64,000 nt of DNA from positions 6,961 to 70,960 of the forward strand of contig CAJTVM010000003.1 in the NCBI GenBank assembly GCA_910579595.1, written 5' to 3'. This document shows, one piece after another, positions 34,926 through 43,250 of the stretch. The position numbers and the translations under genes were made by a program. How positions within the stretch are numbered: the stretch's first letter is position 1; the number at the start of each line of letters is the position of its first letter. The notes under the pieces were generated by a model. The model was not told where the DNA came from, did no database searches, and worked only from the letters and a program-made list of their open reading frames with translations. This DNA comes from an uncultured Oscillospiraceae bacterium. GTDB taxonomy: Bacteria; Bacillota; Clostridia; Oscillospirales; Oscillospiraceae.

Positions 34926-36750
34926 CGGATCCCGCCTCCTCATATGGAATGTGCAGGGTAACCTCCGTGCCTGCCCCAGGACTGCTGCGGACGGTCATAC
35001 TGCCGTGCATCATCAGGGCCAGACGGCTGCGGATGTTCTCCAGACTGCGGTTTTCCATCTGGGCGGTGTCGAAGCCCGCACCGTTGTCCGCCACGCGAAT
35101 CGTCACCCAGTTCCCTTCCTGCCGGGTGGATACCCGGACCGTGCCCCGTCCGCTGCCCCGGCGGATGCCGTGGCTCACCGCGTTTTCCATCAGCGGCTGT
35201 ACCGTCAGAGGCGGGAGCATGAAGTGTTCCACCCCGATGTCCAGCACAAAGTCCACCGCGTCCTCAAAGCGGGCGCGCTGTATCTGGATATAGCTGTCCA
35301 TGTGCCGGAGCTCCTCCTCAAAAGGAATCTTGTCCTTATAATCCATGAAGTCAATGTTCTGACGCAGGTAATTGGCGAAATGGAGCACTGTGTCCGCCGC
35401 CAGCTCCGGGTCGGACCAGCACAGCTCCTGGATAGTGGTCAGGGTGTTGTAAAGGAAATGGGGCTGGATCTGGCTGGCCAGAAAGGCCCCTTGGGTTTTA
35501 AGCATACGCTGTTCCAGATCCAGCGCATCCTGGAGCAGGGCCACCTCGTCCTGGCGGTATTGGGCGACCGCCAGGTTCCAGCACAACAGGAACAGCACCA
35601 TAGCGGCGGGCAGGATCAGCATTTCCGGGCTGCTTACAAACCTGTAACCACTGAGGAAAGATGCCACCATCCCAATCAGCAGGGCCAGGTCTCCCGCCAC
35701 GTAGATCAGCGGCGGCGAAATACCCCGGCGATAGCAGCGGATCATGGTGGATATCAGCGATCCCGCCGTCAGCAGGATGGACAAGGCCAGCAGCGGCCCC
35801 TCCGCCGCCGGGTAAAGCCACAAGCGGCAGGCCGGCGCCGCGGCGATTGCCGCCAGAACCGCGCCCGCAACGGCCATGGCCCCCTTGTGGGAGGCCCCTT
35901 CCGGCCAGGCCGTGCATATATGCCACAGCATGGTCAGCTCGATTCCGGTGGCCAGGAGGATATTCAGCACAGGGATTGCCGACAGTGGGATCAGCTTTCC
36001 CACAATGTCCAGCACACCGTAAAACCAGACGGTCTGCCCGATATAGAATAGCAGCGCCAGCGCACTGGTAAGGAAATAAAGCTTCAGCTTCCGAACCGCG
36101 ATATTTCCTCGAGCGTAGAGAACAGGAAATACCACGAAGGCAAAGATCAGCATCCCCAAAAAAGTCAAATGGGCGCTGCGCACACCAAAAACCCACCGGA
36201 ACAGCTCGTTTACGTCCATAGCGACGGGGCAGATGTCCAGCCCCACCGTCCCGCCCCCGCAGATTTCCAGTACCAGCTCATGGTTCTTCCCGCCTCGCAT
36301 CACCACAAATTGCAGGTAGTTTGGAGTGACACTGTACACCTCGGAGGGTTTCCCATCCACAAAGATCTGGTAATCGCACATCAGCCCGGGAAAGGCTACC
36401 ATCAATTGGACATCCTGCCCCAACCCTATAAATGTGAGGCGGTAGCTGGCTCGTCCCTCCGGCATGACCGGGCCGCCGTGGGGGACAGGGGCCAGCTCCG
36501 GCACTCCCGATCCCTCGCCGGAAATGATGAGCTGGCCTGGAAATACCTCCCAGTCCCCATCCAGGAACAGCATCCGCATATCCCCGCGGCGGCAGTCGGA
36601 AACATCGATCTGTCCAGCCCGCACCGCACGGCCTCCCGCTTGATGTGCTGTCCACACAAATAAGGCTGCCGCAGCAGCGGTCGCAATGAGCAGACCGATG
36701 ACCAGGATCGGTGCCCACCCTTTTTGTATGCCATTTTGTTTTGCTTCCAT
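34903..36750 (-). CDS. Sensor histidine kinase, LytS-like with 7TMR-DISM-type sensor
   Basis: The 615-residue kinase has an N-terminal helix (about 13-32), an extracytoplasmic beta-rich domain (about 40-180), seven membrane helices (about 185-400), a coiled-coil and the His_kinase domain with phospho-acceptor in QIQPHFLYNTL, then a HATPase domain with LMENAVSHG and DNGAGFD. The sensor layout is that of 7TMR-DISM proteins, whose N-terminal domain often binds carbohydrates. It is encoded upstream of its regulator, with which it overlaps. GGAGTCAC precedes the ATG. Confidence 0.92.
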   Translation of the reverse strand: MEAKQNGIQKGWAPILVIGLLIATAAAAALFVWTAHQAGGRAVRAGQIDVSDCRRGDMRMLFLDGDWEVFPGQLIISGEGSGVPELAPVPHGGPVMPEGRASYRLTFIGLGQDVQLMVAFPGLMCDYQIFVDGKPSEVYSVTPNYLQFVVMRGGKNHELVLEICGGGTVGLDICPVAMDVNELFRWVFGVRSAHLTFLGMLIFAFVVFPVLYARGNIAVRKLKLYFLTSALALLFYIGQTVWFYGVLDIVGKLIPLSAIPVLNILLATGIELTMLWHICTAWPEGASHKGAMAVAGAVLAAIAAAPACRLWLYPAAEGPLLALSILLTAGSLISTMIRCYRRGISPPLIYVAGDLALLIGMVASFLSGYRFVSSPEMLILPAAMVLFLLCWNLAVAQYRQDEVALLQDALDLEQRMLKTQGAFLASQIQPHFLYNTLTTIQELCWSDPELAADTVLHFANYLRQNIDFMDYKDKIPFEEELRHMDSYIQIQRARFEDAVDFVLDIGVEHFMLPPLTVQPLMENAVSHGIRRGSGRGTVRVSTRQEGNWVTIRVADNGAGFDTAQMENRSLENIRSRLALMMHGSMTVRSSPGAGTEVTLHIPYEEAGSGENCDCG

Positions 36751-36789
36751 AATCTGTGACTCCTAACCGCCGCCGGACAGTGCGGTGGC

Positions 36790-37007
36790 CTGATTCGTTG
36801 GAAGGTATCCCACATGGCGTTCTGCCCCGCAAAGCCCTCGGCGGTTGTATCCTTGAAATAGCGAGAGAGCATCCGCGTGATGGTCGGGAATTGGGGACTT
36901 TCCGTCATACCGATTTCAGCGGCAAGTTCGGCCTGTGTGATTTTCCGCTCTTTGATCTGATCCTGTATCCTCGGCCGGACAGTTCCCGGCAAATATGCTT
37001 GCGCCAT
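36790..37007 (-). pseudogene. Truncated XRE-type HTH regulator
   Basis: GGGAGGGTG precedes an ATG at 37005-37007 that opens MAQAYLPGTVRPRIQDQIKE and then RKITQAELAAEIGMTES, the first helices of an XRE HTH. The second half of the HTH (usually LSRFL and GK) is absent; the frame continues into unrelated sequence (TRMLSRYFKDTTAEGFAGQN) and ends only inside the kinase gene. It looks like a deletion fusion of two broken genes, lying upstream of the kinase start. Confidence 0.6.
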
Positions 37008-37251
37008 TTCGACACCCTCCCCGATTATTTCCGAGTATACTACATTTCCCTCCAAAAGTTAAGTCGAAATTTGTTTTCTTGCATTTTTGCAATTTTTTAA
37101 GCCTGACATCCTTGAAATTGCAATCATGCCATATTTTTTCGGTCTGCACCATTTTCTCCGTATATTGGTATCAGAGGGTCGAACTCCTCAAATCAATGCG
37201 GAAAAGAGAATCGAATGTTATAGCGAATATCTGCGGGAGCGCCGCCCTTGA
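37008..37251. other. AT-rich gene-free stretch
   Basis: No convincing gene on either strand. Base composition is clearly lower in GC than the flanking genes, in keeping with imported DNA. It joins the truncated HTH gene to the fourth MITE. Confidence 0.5.
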
Positions 37252-37413
37252 GAACCTGTATTCACAACCTCAATTCACCGTTTGGCCGGGTCTATTCCCG
37301 CCATGCCGCGTTAAATTTTCTTGAAATAAACACAATGATTCCTGCGAAAAGTTGCCTTGCCTGTCGGGAAAATCCCTCGCCCATCCGCCGGTTTCGGCTG
37401 TGAATACAGGTTC
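37252..37413 (-). mobile_element. Miniature inverted-repeat element, copy 4 (complete, 162 bp)
   Basis: Same orientation as copy 2 and opposite to copies 1 and 3. Terminal repeats are GAACCTGTATTCACAACC and GGCTGTGAATACAGGTTC. The triplet TGA flanks both ends, again fitting a 3-bp TNA target duplication. Confidence 0.88.
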
Positions 37414-37605
37414 TGAGTTATCGGGGCGGTGTTTTTGCACTTACGACTAAATACGGACAACGGGACACCGGCGGGAAATTCCCCCTACAAACGAGGAAAG
37501 AGAGGCACAATGACAAATAACGGCATTTCTCTGGCCAACCTTCACTCTTTCGTGAAATGAAATTGCGTACAGATCGAGCAATGCCGGCAAATGTTCCTCG
37601 GCCAG

Positions 37606-38575
37606 CTTATTGATTTCTGCCTCGTACTTTGGTATCATAAGGATGATGGAACGTTTATAGCCGGCTTTGTTGACAAGGCTGGCAAACGGCATCAGCGGCG
37701 GTTTGACACTATGGTTGAAGTTGACAGATGGCTGTATGAAATGCGTCATCAGGACGAGTTCGGGGACGGCAAATACTCGGAGAAACTACGCCGAGCGGTA
37801 TTCCAAGAATATCAAGTCTGCTGAGCTGAATGGTAAAATCAAGATCCATCCGCTGGACGGCGTAAAGTTCTCCAAGCGTACAAAGGCTGTGGATGACTTG
37901 AAGGTTCTCACCGTGGAGGAACAAAAGAAGTTCCTTAAAGCCGCAAGGAGGTCGAACAACTATTATCAGTACGCCTTTTTGCTTGAAACCGGGCTGCGGA
38001 CGGGGGAATTGATTGGCCTGACTTGGGACGCCATCGACTGGGAGGCCCGGACGCTGACCGTGAACAAAACGTTAGAGTTCCGCCACAATCAGCACACTTG
38101 GAGGGCTGGCCCGCCCAAGACCCAGACCAGCTATCGGACGATCCCGCTGACCAACCGGGCGTACAGCATCCTTCAAGAACTCTACAGCGTGCGGGAAACC
38201 CGGAAAATGTCAGAGGAATTGTCCCAGGTGCTGACCTACACAGACCGCCGGACGGGTCAAAGTGCTTCCCTCGTTATGCGTGATTTGGTGTTCATCAATT
38301 TCCGCACCGGGATGCCGAACAAGAACAGTTCCTATGACACGCATCTATACAAGCTGTGCGAAGCCGCTGGCATTGCGCCCTTCTCCATGCACACCCTCCG
38401 TCACACCTATGCCACCCGGGCCATTGAGGGCGGTATGCAGCCGAAAGTCCTGCAAAAGCTGCTGGGCCATTCCAGCATCCAGACCACCATGGACACCTAC
38501 GTACACGTGACGGAAGATTCTCTGTCCAAGGCCGTAAAGCAGTTTGAAGACAATATCAAGATGGTTTCCTCTTGA
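37606..38575 (+). pseudogene. Tyrosine integrase with internal deletions and a frameshift
   Basis: The first part (to about 37770) encodes the N-terminal arm-binding region ([20 protein letters not shown]). The rest lies in another frame: a piece of core-binding helix ([14 protein letters not shown]), then directly [12 protein letters not shown] and the catalytic domain. Catalytic residues are present: [26 protein letters not shown] and the tyrosine in TMDTYVHVT. Compared with integrases of Firmicutes conjugative elements, two stretches are missing from the N-terminal half. The C-terminal 270 residues could still be translated, but DNA binding should be lost. Confidence 0.8.
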
Positions 38576-38649
38576 AATCGTCCCGTCCAAAGAGTAAAAT
38601 GGCGTAGACGTTTCGGAAACCGTTGAAAACAAAGGAGTTGTGAGGATAT

Positions 38650-39747
38650 ATGAAATTAGGCATCGTGGGACTTCCAAACGTAGGGAAATCCACCCTGTTC
38701 AACGCCATTACCAACGCCGGCGCGGAGAGCGCCAACTACCCCTTCTGCACCATCGATCCCAACGTGGGCACCGTGGCGGTGCCGGACAGCCGGCTGGACT
38801 GGCTCAGTGATTTCTACAAGCCGAAAAAAACCACCCCCGCCGTGGTGGAGTTCGTGGACATCGCGGGCCTGGTGAAGGGGGCCTCCAAGGGCGAGGGGCT
38901 GGGCAATAAATTCCTGGCCAATATCCGGGAGTGCGCCGCCATTGTCCATGTGGTACGGTGCTTTGACGATGAAAACGTCATCCATGTGGAGGGCTCCACC
39001 GGCCCCATCCGGGACATGGACATCATTGACCTGGAGCTGATCATGGCGGACGTGGAGATGGCCGACCGCCGCATTGACAAGGCCAGGAAGGCCGCCAAGG
39101 CGGATAAGAAGTTCAACCGCGAGGCGGAGGTGTTCGAGGGCCTGCGGGATTGGCTGAATGACGGCAAATCCGCCCGCTCCTATCTCAGCGAGGTGGACGA
39201 GGAAGATGCCGCGCTCATTGCCACCAGCGAGCTTCTATCCCTGAAGCCGGTAATCTATGCCGCCAATCTGGACGAGGACGGCTTCGCCGACCCGGCGGGG
39301 GTGCCCTATTACGGTCTGGTGTCCGACCGTGCCGCCGCGGAAGGGGCCCAGGTCATCCCGGTGTGCGCCAAGCTGGAGGCGGAAATCGCCGAGCTGCCCG
39401 CCGAGGAAAAGGCCATGTTCCTGGAGGATCTGGGCATCGCCGAGAGCGGCCTGGACCGGCTGATCAAGGCGAGCTACACCCTGCTGGGGCTGATCTCCTT
39501 CCTCACCTCCGGGGAGGATGAGTGCCGGGCGTGGACCATCACCCGGGGTACAAAAGCCCCCCAGGCGGCCGGCAAAATCCACACCGATTTTGAGCGGGGC
39601 TTCATCCGGGCGGAGACGGTGGCCTTTGAGGATTTGAAAACCTGCGGCACCATGTCGGCGGCCAGGGAAAAGGGCCTGATCCGCTCCGAGGGCAAGGACT
39701 ACGTGGTGAAGGACGGGGATATCATCCTGTTCCGGTTTAATGTGTAA
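38650..39747 (+). CDS. ychF: Redox-regulated/ribosome-binding GTPase (Obg-HflX superfamily)
   Basis: The 365-residue YchF protein binds and hydrolyses ATP/GTP and associates with ribosomes. It opens with the G1 loop [15 protein letters not shown], has G3 [20 protein letters not shown], a coiled-coil insertion and the C-terminal TGS-like domain ([17 protein letters not shown]). The unusual NLDED in place of NKxD explains the ATP preference of the family. It is complete and well spaced from AAAGGAG at 38631-38637. It marks the right border of a decayed mobile region. Confidence 0.97.
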   Translation: MKLGIVGLPNVGKSTLFNAITNAGAESANYPFCTIDPNVGTVAVPDSRLDWLSDFYKPKKTTPAVVEFVDIAGLVKGASKGEGLGNKFLANIRECAAIVHVVRCFDDENVIHVEGSTGPIRDMDIIDLELIMADVEMADRRIDKARKAAKADKKFNREAEVFEGLRDWLNDGKSARSYLSEVDEEDAALIATSELLSLKPVIYAANLDEDGFADPAGVPYYGLVSDRAAAEGAQVIPVCAKLEAEIAELPAEEKAMFLEDLGIAESGLDRLIKASYTLLGLISFLTSGEDECRAWTITRGTKAPQAAGKIHTDFERGFIRAETVAFEDLKTCGTMSAAREKGLIRSEGKDYVVKDGDIILFRFNV

Positions 39748-39799
39748 GGCAAAATTTCATCATTGAAACCTTGGAGTTACTGGGGTTGCCGCATTTTGA

Positions 39800-39850
39800 A
39801 GCAAAAGAACACGTCAACCGGCAAAAATGTGGTTGGCGTGTTCTTTTGCT
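39800..39850. terminator. Terminator after ychF
   Basis: A 20-bp stem (39800-39819 with 39831-39850, one G-T pair) with an 11-base loop. The right arm includes TTCTTTT. The 190 bp beyond it to 40038 hold no recognised gene. Confidence 0.78.
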
Positions 39851-40038
39851 GTCAGCGTCAAATTGGTGGAGAAGATGGCTAATCAATCCGGCTGTTGCGC
39901 CAGCGTCCCCAACTGCTCCAGCAAGTTCCTTCGCGGGTCGCTCCGATGTCGCAAGACCATTGAGGCGGCTGACGTAACAGGTCAATCCGCACGGCGCACC
40001 GGCACGCGTGTCATAACCTCAGCACCCGATTCCATGGC

Positions 40039-40563
40039 CTATTGATTGATTTCCTTGATGTTCTCCGCCGGCATCCAAACGCCATTCGCTGCATCAATAT
40101 AAACGCTAATCGGTGAAATGGCAACGGGGCCGCTTTCCCTCACGCTGCTGGCATCAGATGCGATTGAGAACGTAATGACGGCTTTGTCCGAATACCCAGT
40201 GGGGACGCCCGCAAGCATCTCCGAGCGTGAAAGGTGCAGAACGCATTCATCGCTGGTGAGCTGGTAGGTATAGCTATCAAGCCTCCAGTAAACACTGCTG
40301 GTATCCATAACATCGAAATAGACGCTGTCCAGGCTTTCAATGGCGGGGCGCCCACCCTTCTCCGAAATCGTAAAGGTTACATTGACAGTGGTGAGGCTGC
40401 CAATATACTCTTTGAGAGTCTTTTGGTACACGAGGTACTGGGGCGATACCTCAGAGATGGCGGCGGCATCGGCATCAGAGGCCTCCACCGGGTGGGCAAA
40501 CGCCGGAATCCCTAATCCGACGCACATAACCAGGGCCAACAACAAACTCATCGCTTTTTTCAT
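40039..40563 (-). CDS. Small secreted protein, unknown
   Basis: The ATG at 40561-40563 starts a 174-residue protein with a clear signal peptide (MKKAMSLLLALVMCVGLGIP, cleavage likely after AFA at 23). The mature part is a beta-rich domain (TVNVTFTISEKGGRP, SYTYQLTSDECVLHLSRSEM, KAVITFSIASD) with no family I recognise. It is the last gene of an apparent three-gene set behind a membrane-anchored HTH protein, separated by 37 bp from another small secreted protein. Confidence 0.75.
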   Translation of the reverse strand: MKKAMSLLLALVMCVGLGIPAFAHPVEASDADAAAISEVSPQYLVYQKTLKEYIGSLTTVNVTFTISEKGGRPAIESLDSVYFDVMDTSSVYWRLDSYTYQLTSDECVLHLSRSEMLAGVPTGYSDKAVITFSIASDASSVRESGPVAISPISVYIDAANGVWMPAENIKEINQ

Positions 40564-40600
40564 TATGATATGCCTCACTTTCTGTTTTACCAAAGGTTTG

Positions 40601-40987
40601 TTAGTAGTTCACCGTACCCTTCACGGTCACGGCTTCATCGGAACTGTTAAGAATCGCCAAGGAGTAGCTGCCTCGCTCACTGACCCGGATGCCTTTGTTG
40701 ATACTCCCGTTGTAACCGCTGAGTCCATAGAACAAACCGTCCGGGCCAATATAGCCGAACTTGACACTGGCATTACGGGGCGTGTAAGTGAAGTTGAAGG
40801 TAACAAGCTCTCCGCTATCCAAAGAAACATTGTCACCTAAAACCGCAATCTTGTTTGCGGAAATTGTCGCCTCGATTCGGTCAGTGGCCCGTGTAATGGC
40901 CTGGGTATCCAAATTGGAGGATACGGTAGCTGCGGCGGGCGCGGCAAGACATCCCAACGCGAACAAGCAGGTAATCAATAGATTCAA
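40601..40987 (-). CDS. Small secreted protein, unknown; start codon uncertain (TTG or ATA)
   Basis: The first ATG/GTG/TTG in frame is the TTG at 40985-40987, giving 128 residues. However, the best signal peptide begins six codons earlier at an ATA (41003-41005): the n-region reads KFRK, followed by the hydrophobic LLITCLFALGCLAAPAAA. GGAGG lies 11 bases before that ATA. The mature domain is beta-rich (SGELVTFNFTYTPRNASVKF, GSYSLAILNSSDEAVTVKG) and resembles small secreted adhesin-like or immunity domains without a clear match. It is flanked by the HTH gene and another secreted protein gene. Confidence 0.68.
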   Translation of the reverse strand: MNLLITCLFALGCLAAPAAATVSSNLDTQAITRATDRIEATISANKIAVLGDNVSLDSGELVTFNFTYTPRNASVKFGYIGPDGLFYGLSGYNGSINKGIRVSERGSYSLAILNSSDEAVTVKGTVNY

Positions 40988-41031
40988 AATCTTTCTGAAT
41001 TTTATTTTCTCACCCCCCTCCAGGACAGTCC

Positions 41032-41490
41032 TTACGGCTGCAAGGGCTGTCTGGTGACGAACTCAATTTGAAAACTATCCACCTCCTCTCCTTCAATTTC
41101 TTCGGCTGGGACGATGTTGTCTGGCTCCAGTCGCTTGTTGATGGAATAGACCCCAATCAGAGCCGCAATCCCAATCAACAGGGCGCACACCACCCCCGCA
41201 CATACCAGAATCATCGGCCAACGCTTAGCCTTAGCCGGAGCAGCCAGCGGCGGGGCTTCGGCCTCTTTGGGCGTAAGTGTATCCCCCGAAGGCGTGTCCT
41301 CCGGAACAGTGGGTGTCTCAAGTTGGGCAAGCATCCGTTCCAGTTCGGCTAACTTGTCCGCATGGGGGCTGCACTCTCCCCGCTCCCATCTTGAGATGGT
41401 GTTCCGGGATACGCCCAACGCCTCCGCCAGCTTTTCCTGCGACAGGCCCAGCATTTTTCGGGCCGAGCAAACATCCCTGCCTTGTACCAT
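41032..41490 (-). CDS. Membrane-anchored XRE-type HTH protein
   Basis: I use the ATG at 41488-41490 (GGAGGAG upstream). The 152-residue product has an XRE helix-turn-helix (about 7-45; ARKMLGLSQEKLAEALGVSR, then NTISRWERGE), a Pro/Thr-rich linker, one membrane helix (about 94-116) and an extracytoplasmic tail of about 36 acidic residues. Such inside-out layout suggests a sensor that passes an external signal to a DNA-binding head. The two secreted proteins encoded next may be its ligands or targets. The promoter is not certain. Confidence 0.85.
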   Translation of the reverse strand: MVQGRDVCSARKMLGLSQEKLAEALGVSRNTISRWERGECSPHADKLAELERMLAQLETPTVPEDTPSGDTLTPKEAEAPPLAAPAKAKRWPMILVCAGVVCALLIGIAALIGVYSINKRLEPDNIVPAEEIEGEEVDSFQIEFVTRQPLQP

Positions 41491-41728
41491 ATTACTCCTC
41501 CTTTCCGTAGAATGTCTACCACATAAATGGTGCATCTGCGTTGTGCCGGCGCTGCCATTGCGTAAAATGTTGTTGTCAACCTCTCAAAAATGTGGAAACC
41601 TGCCAGCAGATAGTTCAACTGCGTTTCGCCTTCCCATTCATTATACCATATTGGGCCAGGTTTGGCGTAGCACTTTGTCAGCAGCTCGCTTCCGCCTGAC
41701 AGCTGTGCTTGCGTGGGAGACCCATATA

Positions 41729-41762
41729 AAAAATACCCGCCGAAAAAATGGCGGGTATTTTT
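41729..41762. terminator. Terminator of the MsmX/UgpC-type ATPase gene
   Basis: AAAAATACCCGCC (41729-41741) pairs perfectly with GGCGGGTATTTTT (41750-41762), 24 bp after the stop codon of the minus-strand gene. Confidence 0.87.
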
Positions 41763-41786
41763 GTGCCATGGTAGGCCGGCGACCCC

Positions 41787-42926
41787 TTAGTCAGCCAACA
41801 GGTTGCGCTCGGTTTCCTTGTCGAACAGGTGCACCAGCTCACCGGGGAAGGTGAAGTTGATGGTGGTCCCGTAGGGGATACCGGCGCGGAAGCTCTCGGG
41901 CAGGTCGGTGGTGGACACAACCAGCACCACGTCCTTCTCGGCGCCGTTGTCCTCCTTGGCGGTGACGTGCAGATGGATCTCGCTGCCCATCATCTCGGAC
42001 ACGTCCACGCGGGCGGCGATGGTGTGCTCGCCCTTGCCCTCGGCAAAGGACACATGCACGGGACGGATGCCCAGGATGATGTCCTTCTCGGGAACTTTCT
42101 TGGCCGCCAGCTGCTTCTGGATCCGGTCGGAGATCTCCATGGTCGCGCCGGCCACCTTGACCGCGTAGCCGCCGCCGGCTTTCACCAGCTTGGCGTTGAA
42201 GAAGTTCATCTGCGGCATACCGATGAAGCCGGCCACGAAGACGTTCACCGGGTTGTCGAACACCTCTTGCGGGGTGCCGATCTGCTGGATGAAGCCGTCC
42301 TTCATGATGACGATGCGATCGCCCAGGGTCATGGCCTCGGTCTGGTCATGGGTGACGTAGATGAAGGTGGTGTTGATGCGCTGGCGCAGCTTGATGATCT
42401 CGGCACGCATCTGGTTACGGAGCTTGGCGTCCAGGTTGGACAGGGGTTCGTCCATCAGGAAGACCTGCGGCTCACGCACGATGGCGCGGCCGATGGCGAC
42501 ACGCTGGCGCTGGCCGCCGGACAGCGCCTTGGGCTTACGCTCCAGGTACTGGGTGATGTCCAGGATCTCCGCCGCCTCCTTTACGCGGCGGTCGATCTCG
42601 TCCTTGGGCAGCTTGCGCAGCTTCAGGGCGAAGGCCATGTTGTCGTACACCGTCATGTGGGGATACAGAGCGTAGCTCTGGAACACCATGGCGATGTCGC
42701 GATCCTTGGGCTCCACGTTGTTGACCATGCGGTCACCGATGTACAGCTCACCCTCGCTGATCTCCTCCAGGCCGGCCACCATACGCAGGGTAGTGGACTT
42801 GCCGCAGCCGGAGGGGCCGACCAGGACGATGAACTCCTTGTCCGCGATTTCCAGGTTGAAATCGTGAACAGCTGTCACACCGCCGTCGTAGATCTTCTTG
42901 ATGCCTTTCAAACTCAAAGTTGCCAT
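41787..42926 (-). CDS. msmX: Sugar ABC transporter ATPase, UgpC/MsmX type
   Basis: I choose the ATG at 42924-42926, where the family start MATLSLKGIKKIYDGG begins, though no good ribosome-binding site stands near it. The 379-residue ATPase has Walker A GPSGCGKST, signature LSGGQRQRVAIGRA, Walker B VFLMDEPLSNLD and a C-terminal regulatory OB-fold domain (GIRPVHV). MsmX-type ATPases serve many sugar importers encoded without their own ATPase, so it may power the importer at 1-2570. It is a single-gene transcript ending in a strong terminator. Confidence 0.94.
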   Translation of the reverse strand: MATLSLKGIKKIYDGGVTAVHDFNLEIADKEFIVLVGPSGCGKSTTLRMVAGLEEISEGELYIGDRMVNNVEPKDRDIAMVFQSYALYPHMTVYDNMAFALKLRKLPKDEIDRRVKEAAEILDITQYLERKPKALSGGQRQRVAIGRAIVREPQVFLMDEPLSNLDAKLRNQMRAEIIKLRQRINTTFIYVTHDQTEAMTLGDRIVIMKDGFIQQIGTPQEVFDNPVNVFVAGFIGMPQMNFFNAKLVKAGGGYAVKVAGATMEISDRIQKQLAAKKVPEKDIILGIRPVHVSFAEGKGEHTIAARVDVSEMMGSEIHLHVTAKEDNGAEKDVVLVVSTTDLPESFRAGIPYGTTINFTFPGELVHLFDKETERNLLAD

Positions 42927-43250
42927 AGCATGGACCGTAAATGTGCTGCCTCCGCAGCGCATCCTCGCCCGTGGGGAGTTTACCCCAGGGACATTACGGC
43001 AAGTCTCCACATTGCCGCACCGCCGGTCCGCGGATGTTTCCTCCTTTTTTAATCCTCGACACGACTATGAGCGCAAGCGCCCAAGGGAGTAGCCGGGCCG
43101 GGTGGTTTATTCCGGGCGCCGCCCGGTGGGGGATGGTGCTATGCTTATTTTACAAAAGCGGGCGGCGGGTGTCAAGGGGCCAGCCCGCAATTTTCACAAA
43201 AATTTCATTGGGCTGCCAAGGATTTTCTGGCAAAAGGAAATATTTTCCCC

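Noticed and set aside
37447..37749. Minus-strand frame with MIPKYEAEINKLAEEHLPALLD near the integrase
   Set aside because: The peptide looks protein-like and might be a relic of an element gene, but I could not place it. Part overlaps the integrase remnant in antisense, so I did not list it as a gene.
39851..40038. Possible gene fragment after ychF
   Set aside because: A minus-strand peptide (TCYVSRLNGLATSERPAKEL) looks partly coding, but there is no start site and no recognised family.
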